Below, piece after piece: positions 15,664 to 24,428 of a stretch of DNA of 64,000 bases (position 1 is its first letter; every line of letters starts with the position of its first letter). A program made the translations under genes and the position numbers. The notes below the pieces were generated by a model that worked only from the letters and a program-made list of their open reading frames with translations, had not been told where the DNA came from and made no database searches. Origin of the DNA: Neobacillus niacini (GTDB taxonomy: Bacteria > Bacillota > Bacilli > Bacillales > Cytobacillaceae); assembly GCF_019749295.1 (NCBI RefSeq), contig NZ_JACWFG010000015.1:86578-150577 (forward strand), given 5' to 3'.

Positions 15664-16185
15664 TCATTCTTCTACTGGATTTTTGGGTCCGTTAAGGTTT
15701 AATTGATAAAAAGCCAGGTCAAGCCATTTATTAAATTTATAGCCTGCTGCCTTAATCGTTCCTGAATGTTCAAAGCCAACATTCTTGTGCATGGCAATAC
15801 TTTTTTCATTTGCTGCGTCGATTCCGGCAATTAATGTCCTATACTCCCTTTCATTGGCAATCGCAATGATTTCTTTCAATAAGGAAGTGGCAATCCCTTT
15901 TCGCTGATAATTTGGATCTACATAAATGGAATGCTCAATCGAATATTTGTAGGCTGGCCATGGCCTGAAGGGGCCGAATGTGGCAAATCCAACGGCCTTA
16001 TGATCCAGTTCATACACAATTACAGGATAACCTTCTTCCATTTTTTGTTTGTACCAAATCTGTCTGCTTTCAAGGGTTTGAGCCTTATACGTATAAACAG
16101 CAGTCGTATTTAGGACTGCATCGTTATAGATATTTAATATATTCTGTAAATCCTCTTCATTTGCAAATCTTATCACATCTTGCAC
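15664..16185 (-). CDS. GNAT acetyltransferase, phosphinothricin acetyltransferase type
   Basis: 173 residues. It has the N-terminal IRFANEEDLQNILNIYNDAV typical of the PAT/MnaT/YwnH group, the aromatic segment FGPFRPWPAYKYSIEHSIYV and the acetyl-CoA loop QRKGIATSLL. It likely N-acetylates amino-acid analogues such as methionine sulfone or sulfoximine. It is followed by its own terminator and lies between unrelated genes. Confidence 0.85.
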   Translation of the reverse strand: MQDVIRFANEEDLQNILNIYNDAVLNTTAVYTYKAQTLESRQIWYKQKMEEGYPVIVYELDHKAVGFATFGPFRPWPAYKYSIEHSIYVDPNYQRKGIATSLLKEIIAIANEREYRTLIAGIDAANEKSIAMHKNVGFEHSGTIKAAGYKFNKWLDLAFYQLNLNGPKNPVEE

Positions 16186-16241
16186 CCCTAAATTTGAGTA
16201 TGGGCTAAATTATATCAGTGATAAGAGAATTTGAAAATATT

Positions 16242-17219
16242 TTATATTCCTCCTACTTTAATAACCACTTTTCCTTGTGCATGCCCTTGTTCAAAGTACC
16301 TGAACGCTTCTGAAAGATCACTCAACTTATATTTTCTATCGATAACTGGTTTTACTTTCCCAGATTCAACAAGTTCCTTTAAAGCGTTCAAATCCTTTTG
16401 ATTTTGTCTTTGTAAAAAAGTGCCCACTTTTTTATTTGAGGTTTTTGCTATCCAAGGACCCTGGAGCATTGCTTGGAACATTTGAGACTCAGAACCGCCG
16501 ATGTGAACAAAAGTGCCATTAGGAGCTAATGTACGCTTATAATCTGAAATCGATTGATGTCCATTAACCCCAACAATAAGATCATATTTCTGATTGTTAT
16601 TCGTAAAACTTTCCTTGGTATAATCAATGGAATAATCTGCTCCTAATGATTGTAATATCTCTAAATTTCTCGTACTGCACACACCTGTTACCTGTGCTCC
16701 AAATGATTTCGCAATTTGAACGGCAAATGTACCCACACCGCCAGAAGCTCCATTAATCAATACTTTTTGTCCAGGTTGAATGTTGCCTTTATCTCGTAAT
16801 CCTTGTAAGGCTGTGGCACCAGCCATTGGCACGGCAGCGGCTTCCTCATAGGAAAGATTGGAAGGTTTTAAAGCTAAAGCATGAGCAGGAACACAAACAT
16901 ATTCGGCAAATCCGCCCCAACCACAACTTGATAGGTCCCCAAAAACTTCATCGCCAATCTGAAACTGGGTAACATCCTTACCCACAGCTTCCACCTGTCC
17001 TGCAATGTCACCACCTGGTATAGAGTATTTTGGTTTTAGCAGACCAAAAGCGAAGCGAGCTAAGAAAGGCTTTCCTTTTAATAGAACTAGGTTTCCATAA
17101 TTCAAGGATGCAGCATGAACTCTAACCAATACTTGGTTATCGTTAGGAATAGGATTTTCAACTTCTGTTAATTCAAGGACATCAGGTGGACCATATTTTT
17201 TAGTAATGATTGCCTTCAT
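16242..17219 (-). CDS. Medium-chain NAD(P)-dependent quinone oxidoreductase
   Basis: ATG 17219 sits behind TAGGAGGG; codons further upstream lack a site. The 325-residue MDR protein has the GroES-like N-terminal domain with GDIAGQVEAVG and the Rossmann loop NGASGGVGTFAVQIAK (about 150). It has no structural zinc cysteine cluster, which points to the zinc-free quinone reductase subfamily. The substrate is probably a quinone or enone. Divergent from the RidA gene. Confidence 0.85.
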   Translation of the reverse strand: MKAIITKKYGPPDVLELTEVENPIPNDNQVLVRVHAASLNYGNLVLLKGKPFLARFAFGLLKPKYSIPGGDIAGQVEAVGKDVTQFQIGDEVFGDLSSCGWGGFAEYVCVPAHALALKPSNLSYEEAAAVPMAGATALQGLRDKGNIQPGQKVLINGASGGVGTFAVQIAKSFGAQVTGVCSTRNLEILQSLGADYSIDYTKESFTNNNQKYDLIVGVNGHQSISDYKRTLAPNGTFVHIGGSESQMFQAMLQGPWIAKTSNKKVGTFLQRQNQKDLNALKELVESGKVKPVIDRKYKLSDLSEAFRYFEQGHAQGKVVIKVGGI

Positions 17220-17380
17220 TTTTGCCCTCCTAAAATAAAACACCTAATATTGAAGATATTCTGACCGGAGAAAATTCAATACTTGAATTATATTATTATT
17301 TCGAGTTTTCTTTAAAACTTGATATAATCGTTAAAGAATAGTAAGCAAAAAAAGTCCAAAGACAAAAGGATGGGAATACA

Positions 17381-17788
17381 ATGGATAAAAAAATATCACT
17401 CATTCATTCTACAAAGTTAGCTCAAGTTGATTATGCCTATGCTAGCCGCGTGCCTGCTGGGTTGGATTTATTATTTTTAGCGGGAGCATGTCCCTTAACG
17501 AATGAAGGAGTCGTTCCTGAATCTAGTGATTATGAGCTTCAGGCAAACCTTTGTGTGGAGAATTTGAAAGAGGCATTGAAAGAATGCGGCGCCACGTTGA
17601 AGGATGTAGTCTATACTAGAGTTCTCGTAGCCACTCAAAACCAGGCTGATTTGGTGACCGCTTGGGAAACAATAAGAAAAGAGTTTGGCGCCCATGATGT
17701 CCCAAGTACATTATCAGGGGTTACAGTATTGGGATATCGTAATCAATTAGTAGAACTTGAGGCAGTCGCTGCTGTAGAGAATAAATAA
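17381..17788 (+). CDS. RidA/YjgF-family enamine/imine deaminase-like protein
   Basis: 135 residues with the Rid fold: YASRVPAGLDLLFLAGACPL, NLCVENLKEALKECGATLKD, VVYTRVLVA and the C-terminal QLVELEAVAAV. Classical RidA has an Arg at about 105 that binds the carboxylate of 2-aminoacrylate; here the corresponding segment reads VPSTLSGVTVLG without it. It may thus be one of the Rid1-7 subfamilies with different activity. A GNAT gene follows 50 bases later. Confidence 0.82.
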   Translation: MDKKISLIHSTKLAQVDYAYASRVPAGLDLLFLAGACPLTNEGVVPESSDYELQANLCVENLKEALKECGATLKDVVYTRVLVATQNQADLVTAWETIRKEFGAHDVPSTLSGVTVLGYRNQLVELEAVAAVENK

Positions 17789-17838
17789 TTGAAGGGGAAC
17801 ATGTTGGCGTTCCCCAACTAAATTGAGGAGATATTGAT

Positions 17839-18288
17839 ATGCAGAAAAACAAAATCATCATTACTGAATATGACCCAAAGTATGCCGAACAAATCGTGCA
17901 AATGTGGAGAGAGAGCAAAGAAAGTGCTATTGGTCAGAAAGAAATTCACAGTTTTGAAAATCACGTAAACTTCCTAAATACTATCTTGGCTAAACAATTT
18001 CAAATTGAATTAGTATTAATGGATTATAAAGTTGTAGGAATGATTGCGTATAATGACAGCGAGATAAGCCAGTTATATATTGATAATGATTACCAAGAAA
18101 TTGGCCTAGGGAAAACATTACTAGATAAGGCAAAACGCAATTCAAAGGGAAGATTGACTTTATATACGTTTGAAGTTAACAAGATTGCCCAACGATTCTA
18201 TGAAAAACATGGATTTAAAGTGATTGGCAGAGGGCATGAAAATGAAGAGAATCTAGCAGATATTTTATACGAATGGGAATCCAATTAA
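17839..18288 (+). CDS. GNAT-family N-acetyltransferase
   Basis: 149 residues behind GAGGAGA. The GNAT core contains SQLYIDNDYQEIGLGKTLLDKA (acetyl-CoA loop variant) and FYEKHGFKVIGRG. The intercistronic GGGGAAC/GTTCCCC hairpin (17794-17815) separates it from the RidA gene, but both may share a transcript. Substrate unknown. Confidence 0.8.
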   Translation: MQKNKIIITEYDPKYAEQIVQMWRESKESAIGQKEIHSFENHVNFLNTILAKQFQIELVLMDYKVVGMIAYNDSEISQLYIDNDYQEIGLGKTLLDKAKRNSKGRLTLYTFEVNKIAQRFYEKHGFKVIGRGHENEENLADILYEWESN

Positions 18289-18361
18289 TTCACTATCGCA
18301 TGCCATTGTAACTCCCACTATTTTCTAATTATTCACTATTATTTTCCTATTCCGCCTATTA

Positions 18362-18399
18362 TGGAAGCGCTTTTATGTGAAGCTGTTCACATGTATAAT
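18362..18399 (+). promoter_or_regulatory. Fnr/Crp-type operator overlapping a promoter
   Basis: TGTGA-N6-TCACA (18376-18391) matches the Fnr/Crp consensus exactly and is part of a 7-4-7 palindrome. A TATAAT -10 box lies at 18394-18399, so the site would centre near -22 relative to a start around 18406. That suggests repression rather than class II activation. A two-mismatch cre-like sequence (18362-18375) precedes it. Confidence 0.65.
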
Positions 18400-18442
18400 A
18401 TGAGTGTAAGCAGTTCATTAACCGTAACTGGAGGAAATCAAG

Positions 18443-18592
18443 ATGCTGACAGAATTATTTCTTGAATTCAAAAACTGGTGGTTTGGCGAGTCAATGTATA
18501 ATGAAGAGATAGAAGAGTTTGAGCGGATTGAATCCAAGCATACAAGAGTTCATCATGATGAAGATATATTTGAAATGATACGAGTACATTAA
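18443..18592 (+). CDS. 49-residue acidic small protein under an Fnr/Crp-type box
   Basis: ATG 18443 follows GGAGGAAATCAAG. The product starts MLTELFLEFKNWWFGESMYN and then is rich in Glu and His (EEIEEFERIES, HHDEDIFEMIRVH). It has no membrane helix. A nine-bp terminator hairpin follows. No homologue is recognised. The regulated promoter suggests a condition-specific small protein. Confidence 0.6.
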   Translation: MLTELFLEFKNWWFGESMYNEEIEEFERIESKHTRVHHDEDIFEMIRVH

Positions 18593-18607
18593 ATTACATT
18601 ACATTCC

Positions 18608-18642
18608 AAAGAAGACATCTAATTTAGAAGTCTTCTTTTTTT
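18608..18642 (+). terminator. Terminator of the small acidic gene
   Basis: AAAGAAGAC pairs with GTCTTCTTT around a 13-base loop, followed by Ts. Confidence 0.75.
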
Positions 18643-18759
18643 ATTCTGAGATTGATAAAATTCATAATCTGTTTGATTTTAGAAGGATTGTAGTCCATAT
18701 ATCTATGTTATTGTTAATTTACTAAGTACTATAATCTATACATCCTTGGAGGTTACAAT

Positions 18760-19002
18760 ATGAGCTGTGGTTGTTCATCACATATTAAAGATGGAAAAGA
18801 TATCGTTGATCATGTTAAAAGCAAAGGGAAAGAGAAACTAGCACCAACAGTGGCGCATGAGATTCACTGTGAGTGTGGTGAAATCTTTTCATTAGAAACA
18901 GTCATTATGAATTGCCCAAAATGCGAAATGACATATGCCGTAACACCTTGCGGATCTAGTGATAGTAATAACATCAAGCTTGCAGGCATAAAATACGCTT
19001 AA
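18760..19002 (+). CDS. 80-residue cysteine-rich (zinc-binding) hypothetical protein
   Basis: Starts at an ATG behind TTGGAGG. The sequence carries an N-terminal CGC, a central CECGEIFSLE and NCPKCEMTYAV, forming a zinc-ribbon pattern, and ends with a short polar tail. Such small ribbon proteins are found in many Bacillus genomes without known function. A terminator lies 14 bases downstream. Confidence 0.65.
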   Translation: MSCGCSSHIKDGKDIVDHVKSKGKEKLAPTVAHEIHCECGEIFSLETVIMNCPKCEMTYAVTPCGSSDSNNIKLAGIKYA

Positions 19003-19015
19003 GAAAATGAAGTTA

Positions 19016-19041
19016 AGGTTGCTGCGGCAGCCTATTTTTTT
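19016..19041 (+). terminator. Terminator
   Basis: AGGTTGC/GCAGCCT stem with a 4-base loop, then TATTTTTTT. Confidence 0.8.
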
Positions 19042-19142
19042 GCGCACATATCTAATAGAAAGGAAGATATACTTTATAAAAGGGTTCTATCTAATTTTAT
19101 CGAAGTATAATAGTTATGATCCATATGTAAGGAGGAAACCTT

Positions 19143-19296
19143 ATGACAAAACCACTGTTAAAGGGGATGGTAGGTGTCTTTATTCCGGTAAAAGATCCTA
19201 GCCTTTCGTAGAAGTAGGTCCTATTGGAGGAGACGGCAATACTAGTTTTTTACCTTTTATAATCCAGATGGAAACCCGTTAGGCGTATGTCAATAA
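19143..19296 (+). pseudogene. Internally deleted VOC/glyoxalase-like gene
   Basis: A proper start (ATG behind AAGGAGGAAACC) encodes MTKPLLKGMVGVFIPVKDPSLS, the first strand of a vicinal-oxygen-chelate protein, then hits TAG. Further on, the DNA encodes EVGPIGGDGNTSF and, after a frameshift in a T-run, FYNPDGNPLGVCQ and stop, the typical C-terminal strand. The central 80 or so codons are missing. It is a deletion remnant, not a working enzyme. Confidence 0.8.
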
Positions 19297-19398
19297 GCTA
19301 TGGATGAATCCAATGTGGCGGACTCTATACATGAGTTCGCTTTCTTATTCTTATGGCTCTATTAAAACTGAATGATGATTGCACTATGTTGGGAAAAT

Positions 19399-19580
19399 AA
19401 GCGGAGAATTACCGTTTAAATTGGGAAATAATCATATTTTCTAAAAACAGACGGAGTTTTTCCGCTTATTGTATCTATTTCCTTATAATTTGTCTTAATT
19501 AGAGCAGTTAAGCGGAATATCTCCGCTTATATCTGCTCTTAGGTTCCTTTATAAACAATAGACGGAAATTCTCCGTCTAT
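19399..19580. repeat. Array F, four units with AGCGGA/TCCGCT inverted arms
   Basis: Related palindromic cores start at 19399, 19449, 19510 and 19560 (steps 50, 61, 50). The clearest are AAGCGGAATATCTCCGCTTA and AGACGGAAATTCTCCGTCTA. The spacer contains no gene. Confidence 0.75.
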
Positions 19581-19767
19581 GAATTCTCAACCCTACACGA
19601 AAATCAACAATGAATAATAACAGAGCCATTCTTAAAGAAAAAATAGTTGATGTATTTAAATATTTTCAAAATTAAAAGAATAGATTATAGTAAAATATAA
19701 CTGTTTATTTTTTTACAATAAAAATGAATGTTCATTCAAACATTATGAAGGTAGCAGGTGAGGAACG

Positions 19768-20706
19768 TTGGATTATATAAATAGGGTAAAGTCAGAAATT
19801 TCAAAGGTTATGGTGGGTATGGATCGGGAGGTTGAACTTCTTACTATATCTCTCCTATTTAATGGACATATATTGCTAGAAAGTGTACCGGGTACTGGTA
19901 AAACCATGCTTGCTAAATCATTTGCCAGCAGTATTAATGGAATCTTCTCAAGAATTCAATTTACCCCAGACGTTCTGCCGAGTGATGTAACGGGAATTCA
20001 ATTTTTCAACCCTAAAATAAAGGAGTTTGAACTTCGAACCGGTCCTATCGTTGCCAATATTGTGCTTGCAGATGAGATTAATCGTGCTACACCAAGGACA
20101 CAATCCAGTTTACTTGAAGTCATGGAGGAGAGACAAGTGACGATTGATGGAATCAGTGTCAAAGTTGATGACCCATTTATGGTTATTGCTACCCAGAATC
20201 CGGTTGAAGCACAGCAAGGAACCTTCTCACTTCCAGTCGCCCAAATGGACCGTTTCTTTATGAAATTGTCGATGGAATATCCCAGCCTTGAAAGTGAAAA
20301 AGAAATATTAAAGCAAGCACGAGGGATTGGGGGCAGTCTTAAAACCAATGCTGTTTTAACTCATGAAGAAATTAAAAAAGTGAAGGCGCTGGTTCAACAA
20401 ATCAAAATCAATGATACAGTTGAATCCTATTTGCTCCATATCGTAAGAGAGACCAGACAGCATCCTGAAATTGATTTAGGTGTAAGTCCACGGGGTGCGT
20501 TGGCGTTGATGAAAGCAGCACAAGGCCAAGCTTTTTTAGAAAAAAGAGAATATGTGATTCCTGAAGACATCAAAAAGATGGTCCCCTATGTGTTAGGTCA
20601 TAGAATTATATTATCAACCGAAGCCTCGTTTACAAGGTCTCCTGAACGTGTACTTAGGGAAGTATTGGAAGCAGTCCCTGTACCTGTAGAGTTGGGTACG
20701 TATTGA
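19768..20706 (+). CDS. yeaC: MoxR-family AAA+ ATPase
   Basis: 312 residues with start TTG 19768. Walker A is ESVPGTGKTMLAKS (about 38), Walker B LADEINRA, the sensor segment MVIATQNPVEAQQGTFSLP, and the C-terminal lid ISPRGAL-type VSPRGALALMKAAQ. MoxR ATPases act as chaperone-like activators of partner proteins carrying DUF58/VWA domains. The next two genes (DUF58 protein, membrane protein) overlap it and form the usual three-gene operon, as yeaC-yeaD in B. subtilis. Confidence 0.9.
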   Translation: MDYINRVKSEISKVMVGMDREVELLTISLLFNGHILLESVPGTGKTMLAKSFASSINGIFSRIQFTPDVLPSDVTGIQFFNPKIKEFELRTGPIVANIVLADEINRATPRTQSSLLEVMEERQVTIDGISVKVDDPFMVIATQNPVEAQQGTFSLPVAQMDRFFMKLSMEYPSLESEKEILKQARGIGGSLKTNAVLTHEEIKKVKALVQQIKINDTVESYLLHIVRETRQHPEIDLGVSPRGALALMKAAQGQAFLEKREYVIPEDIKKMVPYVLGHRIILSTEASFTRSPERVLREVLEAVPVPVELGTY

Positions 20707-21905
20707 TGATGCAATGGAAAAAATATAGTGTTGAGAACAACTATCTGCCAATAACAGGAGCGTTTGCATTCTTTATATGCATTGCTTCTTTTTTCTTCCA
20801 ATCCTGGCTGGCTTTTTTTGTTGGCGTCTTTATTGTTATGCTTCTTTCCTTCAATCATCTATATAAGTTAAAGGTGGGAGAGGGGTTACTATTTGATAAT
20901 AAGAAAGTAAGAGAGAAGTATTTTCCAGGTGAGGAGGGTGAATGGGTACTCGATTTCCATAATAAAGGTGTTCCCATTATGAAGGCGAGGTTGAGTGTTT
21001 CCTTTCATGATTCTGTAACACCACATGATCAACTTGCCAATAAGAAGTCTTCCATCTATGAGGTTACCGTCCCATTTTCAATCAGCTATAAGCAAAAAAT
21101 GAGTGTGACTATCCCATTTACAGCTGAAAAGAGAGGGACCTCCAGAATAAGTAAAATAGAGTTAATGATTCCACACTTCTTTGGTTTAGGTGAAACTATA
21201 TTAGAGAAAAATTTCCATTCGATGCAAGAAGCACTTGTTTATCCGAAAACATTGAACGTACACAATAAACAATCACTACTTACCAGCAAGCAAGGCGAAT
21301 CACCTGTTTCACTCTCTCTTTTTGAGGACACACTTTCACCTGTAGGAACACGAGAATACCACTATAGTGACAGTTTTAATAGAATTCATTGGAAGGCAAG
21401 TGCGCGCAGACAATCGCTGCAAACGAAGCTCTATGATAAAGTGACAGAAAATGGGTGGAATATTGCGATCAATATTGGCGATGACTCTTTTATAACCGAT
21501 CATCTCGAAGAAATTTTAAGTGGAGTTGCTGATCTTGCCTATTTCTATGTAAAACAGAATATCCCATTCTCCGTTTGTATTAATATTCGTCACGCAGGTA
21601 CTACACCTTTTTACTATATAATGCCAGGGACTGGCAAAGAGCATTTACAAAAGGTTCTGGAAGCCATCGCTCTTATTGATGTGCATACCTCTGTTTATCC
21701 TTTTGAAAAAATGCTCGCCTACTATGCAAGTCATTTAGAATCGCAGCCGTTTTTTCTGCTAGCTGGTCAATACGCTCCTGAAAAAAGGGATATATTGAGG
21801 AAGATTGCCGAAAAAGGTACAAGTATTTACGAACTCATGGTAAATGAACAAAGTGCTTCCATTGTAAAGAAATCATTTTCCCCAAAAAGGGGGATGATTT
21901 CATGA
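20706..21905 (+). CDS. yeaD: DUF58 (VWA-like) membrane protein
   Basis: About 399 residues. The start ATG overlaps the stop of the ATPase gene, so they are translationally coupled; a second ATG follows immediately. Two N-terminal membrane helices (ITGAFAFFICIASFFF; LAFFVGVFIVMLLSF) precede a beta-rich domain. The DUF58 signature DTLSPVGTREYHYSDSFNRI and then HWKASARR is at about 215-240. It is the presumed partner of the MoxR ATPase. Confidence 0.88.
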   Translation: MMQWKKYSVENNYLPITGAFAFFICIASFFFQSWLAFFVGVFIVMLLSFNHLYKLKVGEGLLFDNKKVREKYFPGEEGEWVLDFHNKGVPIMKARLSVSFHDSVTPHDQLANKKSSIYEVTVPFSISYKQKMSVTIPFTAEKRGTSRISKIELMIPHFFGLGETILEKNFHSMQEALVYPKTLNVHNKQSLLTSKQGESPVSLSLFEDTLSPVGTREYHYSDSFNRIHWKASARRQSLQTKLYDKVTENGWNIAINIGDDSFITDHLEEILSGVADLAYFYVKQNIPFSVCINIRHAGTTPFYYIMPGTGKEHLQKVLEAIALIDVHTSVYPFEKMLAYYASHLESQPFFLLAGQYAPEKRDILRKIAEKGTSIYELMVNEQSASIVKKSFSPKRGMIS

Positions 21906-23218
21906 AAAGTAATGTTTTGTATATGGTTTATTATAAAACCATTGAAATTTTTTTAGCTAGCCTTGTCATCGCTTTTTATTTTACATTTCAAGGACAAGAA
22001 ATACCTTTCCTATTTTTTCTTGTGTTGGCCATTCCGTCAACCTATCTATTTATTTTCCTGATGCATACCTACCAGGAGAAGAGCAGATTGTTATATTTTG
22101 TCATTGTCTTACCATTGTTGATAGTTAGCGGTTTATTGGTTGATTTACCAATTATGTTTGTTATCGTATTATCGATATTGATCTATTGGAGAACGACTGT
22201 CATGAATAGCGAATATGATAGTGTGCAAACAGGACCTTGCTTGTTTTTGACTGTATTCTTAGGCTTCACCCTACTCATTTTCGCTTATATGCAGGATTAT
22301 CCTGACCAAAATACTTTGTTGATTATGTTAACACTTACCCTTGCTTTTATTATTATTGGAGGATTCTTGATTAACTGGCTTTCAGTGACGGGGAACAAAG
22401 TGCTAAAAAGTCTCCTGCTAAAAAATTTCCTTTGGTTATTGGGTATAATGGTTACAATAAGTCTGCTGCTAGCTGCCTTGAAGGATGTCTTTAAATGGGT
22501 GGTTGTAACAATCCTAAAAATCGCTGTATTTGCAGCATCCTTTTTTATGTCTCCCTTGTTTAATTGGGCTGGAAATTATGAGTTGACTGGAGAACTGAAT
22601 CCATTCTCTCAAAATCAAAATGAACAGACTCCAGATAATTCTGAGAATACTGGTTTCATTCAAGATCAATCTACATTGGCTGCAAAGTTGGATATGGATT
22701 TTACTTTCTTGTACATTGCAGGGTTCATGATACTTTGTATTTTATTATTTATTTTTCTTTACAAAAAATTCCAGGGAAGTACAGAGGTTTTAAATTCTAC
22801 TGAACATGGTTTTTACACTACATCATCTTTTGATGAAGAAGAAAAGAGAACGAGTTCTTCCAAGAATAAAAAGATTGGAGAACAGCCTTCCTATCGCGTC
22901 CGAAAAGAAATTTACCGCCTCGAAAAACTAGCGGAAAAGCTGCAGCTAAGAAGAAATTCATCTGAAACGATTGGGGAATGGTTCAGGAGAGTAGGTGTGA
23001 ATGAGGACGAGTTAATCCAATCTGTCTACGAAAGAGTTCGATACGGAAATCAAATTGAATCCGATGAAGAGTATAAATTACTTTTAAAAAATATAGATAA
23101 AAAGAAAACAGAGCTAAAACAGATTCATAAAGTGCTTTTAGAGGAGGGTAAAATCGAATCTGCCTCCCGTGTTAAAAATATTATGAAGAAGTTTAAATCC
23201 AGAACAGAAGAACATTGA
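21902..23218 (+). CDS. Multi-pass membrane protein with DUF4129-like C terminus
   Basis: 438 residues overlapping the DUF58 gene by 4 bases. About six to seven N-terminal helices are followed by an extracytoplasmic loop, another helix (FLYIAGFMILCILLFIFLYK) and a cytoplasmic tail. The tail (RVRKEIYRLEKLAEKLQLRR; IGEWFRRVG; VYERVRYG) resembles the DUF4129 end of TgpA-like proteins. The transglutaminase domain usual at this operon position (YebA) is absent, which makes this an abbreviated version. Confidence 0.75.
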   Translation: MKSNVLYMVYYKTIEIFLASLVIAFYFTFQGQEIPFLFFLVLAIPSTYLFIFLMHTYQEKSRLLYFVIVLPLLIVSGLLVDLPIMFVIVLSILIYWRTTVMNSEYDSVQTGPCLFLTVFLGFTLLIFAYMQDYPDQNTLLIMLTLTLAFIIIGGFLINWLSVTGNKVLKSLLLKNFLWLLGIMVTISLLLAALKDVFKWVVVTILKIAVFAASFFMSPLFNWAGNYELTGELNPFSQNQNEQTPDNSENTGFIQDQSTLAAKLDMDFTFLYIAGFMILCILLFIFLYKKFQGSTEVLNSTEHGFYTTSSFDEEEKRTSSSKNKKIGEQPSYRVRKEIYRLEKLAEKLQLRRNSSETIGEWFRRVGVNEDELIQSVYERVRYGNQIESDEEYKLLLKNIDKKKTELKQIHKVLLEEGKIESASRVKNIMKKFKSRTEEH

Positions 23219-23241
23219 ATTATTTGTTCTTCTGTTTTTTT
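23203..23241. terminator. Bidirectional terminator
   Basis: AACAGAAGAAC pairs perfectly with GTTCTTCTGTT and is followed by Ts on the plus strand. It lies across the stop codons of the convergent genes. Confidence 0.75.
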
Positions 23242-23642
23242 ATGCTTACTAAACAATCTAAGCTATAGGCAATGACAATTCCTGTTGAATATCGAATTAA
23301 ATCCACATGAAGAAAACCTTTGCCTAATATCAATGCTCCCACCAGCGTTCCCCGAATCTGATTCATCCAATTTGCTTGATACAGCTGACTGAATTCGATA
23401 CCGAAGCTGAACAGAAAACTAAGAAGGAAGGCAGTTATCATACTTTTATTCACCAATAAGAAACGAAATCCAAAGTAGACCATCATTGCCCATAGAGCAT
23501 CACCCGCATTTTCTGCAAAAAAGGAGAATAATAAATGGCTGTATTTTCTAGAGGCTAGTCCCAGCAAAATAGTGAGAACAACAGCTCCAAAATACATTTT
23601 CCTCAGTTGATTTTTAGATTCATAATTAAAAATCATTGGCAA
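23220..23642 (-). CDS. DUF2809-family membrane protein
   Basis: 140 residues, four to five hydrophobic segments (FGAVVLTILLGLASRKYS; WAMMVYFGFRFLLV; MITAFLLSFLFSFGIEFSQL; IRYSTGIVIAYSLDCLVS). The pattern ASRKY, GDALWAMMVYF and GIEFSQLYQ is typical of DUF2809. It is convergent with the MoxR operon. Function unknown. Confidence 0.8.
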   Translation of the reverse strand: MPMIFNYESKNQLRKMYFGAVVLTILLGLASRKYSHLLFSFFAENAGDALWAMMVYFGFRFLLVNKSMITAFLLSFLFSFGIEFSQLYQANWMNQIRGTLVGALILGKGFLHVDLIRYSTGIVIAYSLDCLVSIKKQKNK

Positions 23643-23752
23643 CTCCTATTTTCCAAAGTATAATCTTCATTATATTAACACTATTTTTGAGTAAACAAGC
23701 ACTATATACTATTTGAATGAATCTACCCATTTTTCTAATGGAGGTGTTTAGA

Positions 23753-24253
23753 GTGTTGAACATTGAAGAACTTGAATCTATTGAGGCTTATATAGTCCCA
23801 CTCTCTGAACTTTTAGTAAAGGTGGTAGATGATGGAGCCTCAATTGGCTTTTTACCCCCTATGAAGCTACCAGATGCGAAACATTATTGGCAAACTGTAT
23901 TAAATCCCAATGTTATTTTATATGTTGCTAAAATAGATAATGAGATCGTTGGTACCATCCAACTTCATTTATGTACCAAGCAGAATGGACTTCATCGAGC
24001 TGAAATTGCAAAATTGATGACAAGCCCTAATGCTAGACGTAAAGGGGTTGCGCGTTTCTTAATGAACACAGCGGAAGAAAGAGCGATTAAGGAAGGAAGG
24101 AATTTACTCGTACTTGATACAAGAGAAGGGGACCCATCCAATCTTCTATATCAATCACTTGGCTATATTCAGGCTGGGAAAGTCCCTAACTTTGCCCTTT
24201 CTGGTGAAGGAAAACTTGAAACTACTGTTATTTATTACAATATTTTACATTAA
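23753..24253 (+). CDS. GNAT-family N-acetyltransferase
   Basis: GTG 23753 lies 6 bases after TGGAGGTG; the upstream ATG 23717 has no site. 166 residues: VAKIDNEIVGTIQLHL, then AEIAKLMTSPNARRKGVARFLM with the acetyl-CoA loop RRKGVA, and LYQSLGYIQAGKVP. The LVLDTREGDPSNLLYQSLGY segment is typical of a GNAT subgroup often annotated as amino-acid or antibiotic acetyltransferases. Terminator follows. Confidence 0.83.
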   Translation: MLNIEELESIEAYIVPLSELLVKVVDDGASIGFLPPMKLPDAKHYWQTVLNPNVILYVAKIDNEIVGTIQLHLCTKQNGLHRAEIAKLMTSPNARRKGVARFLMNTAEERAIKEGRNLLVLDTREGDPSNLLYQSLGYIQAGKVPNFALSGEGKLETTVIYYNILH

Positions 24254-24283
24254 TTATAAATGGAATTCTTATAAGAAGATTTT

Positions 24284-24320
24284 GATCCTTGGATAAAAAA
24301 CTATCCAAGGATCATTTTGT
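24284..24320 (+). terminator. Terminator upstream of the Wadjet operon
   Basis: GATCCTTGGATA pairs with TATCCAAGGATC around a 6-base loop, followed by ATTTTG. Confidence 0.7.
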
Positions 24321-24428
24321 TTAGTCGGGAAAGAAGCATATATTCTATAATAGTATATTTTTTACATTTTAATGCTAAAATCAATAATATACAATAGTTA
24401 TACTAGACAAATATAAGGATGATGACCT

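Noticed and set aside
17794..17815. Hairpin between ridA-like and GNAT genes as terminator
   Set aside because: A clean 7 bp stem but no T-run, so read-through is likely.
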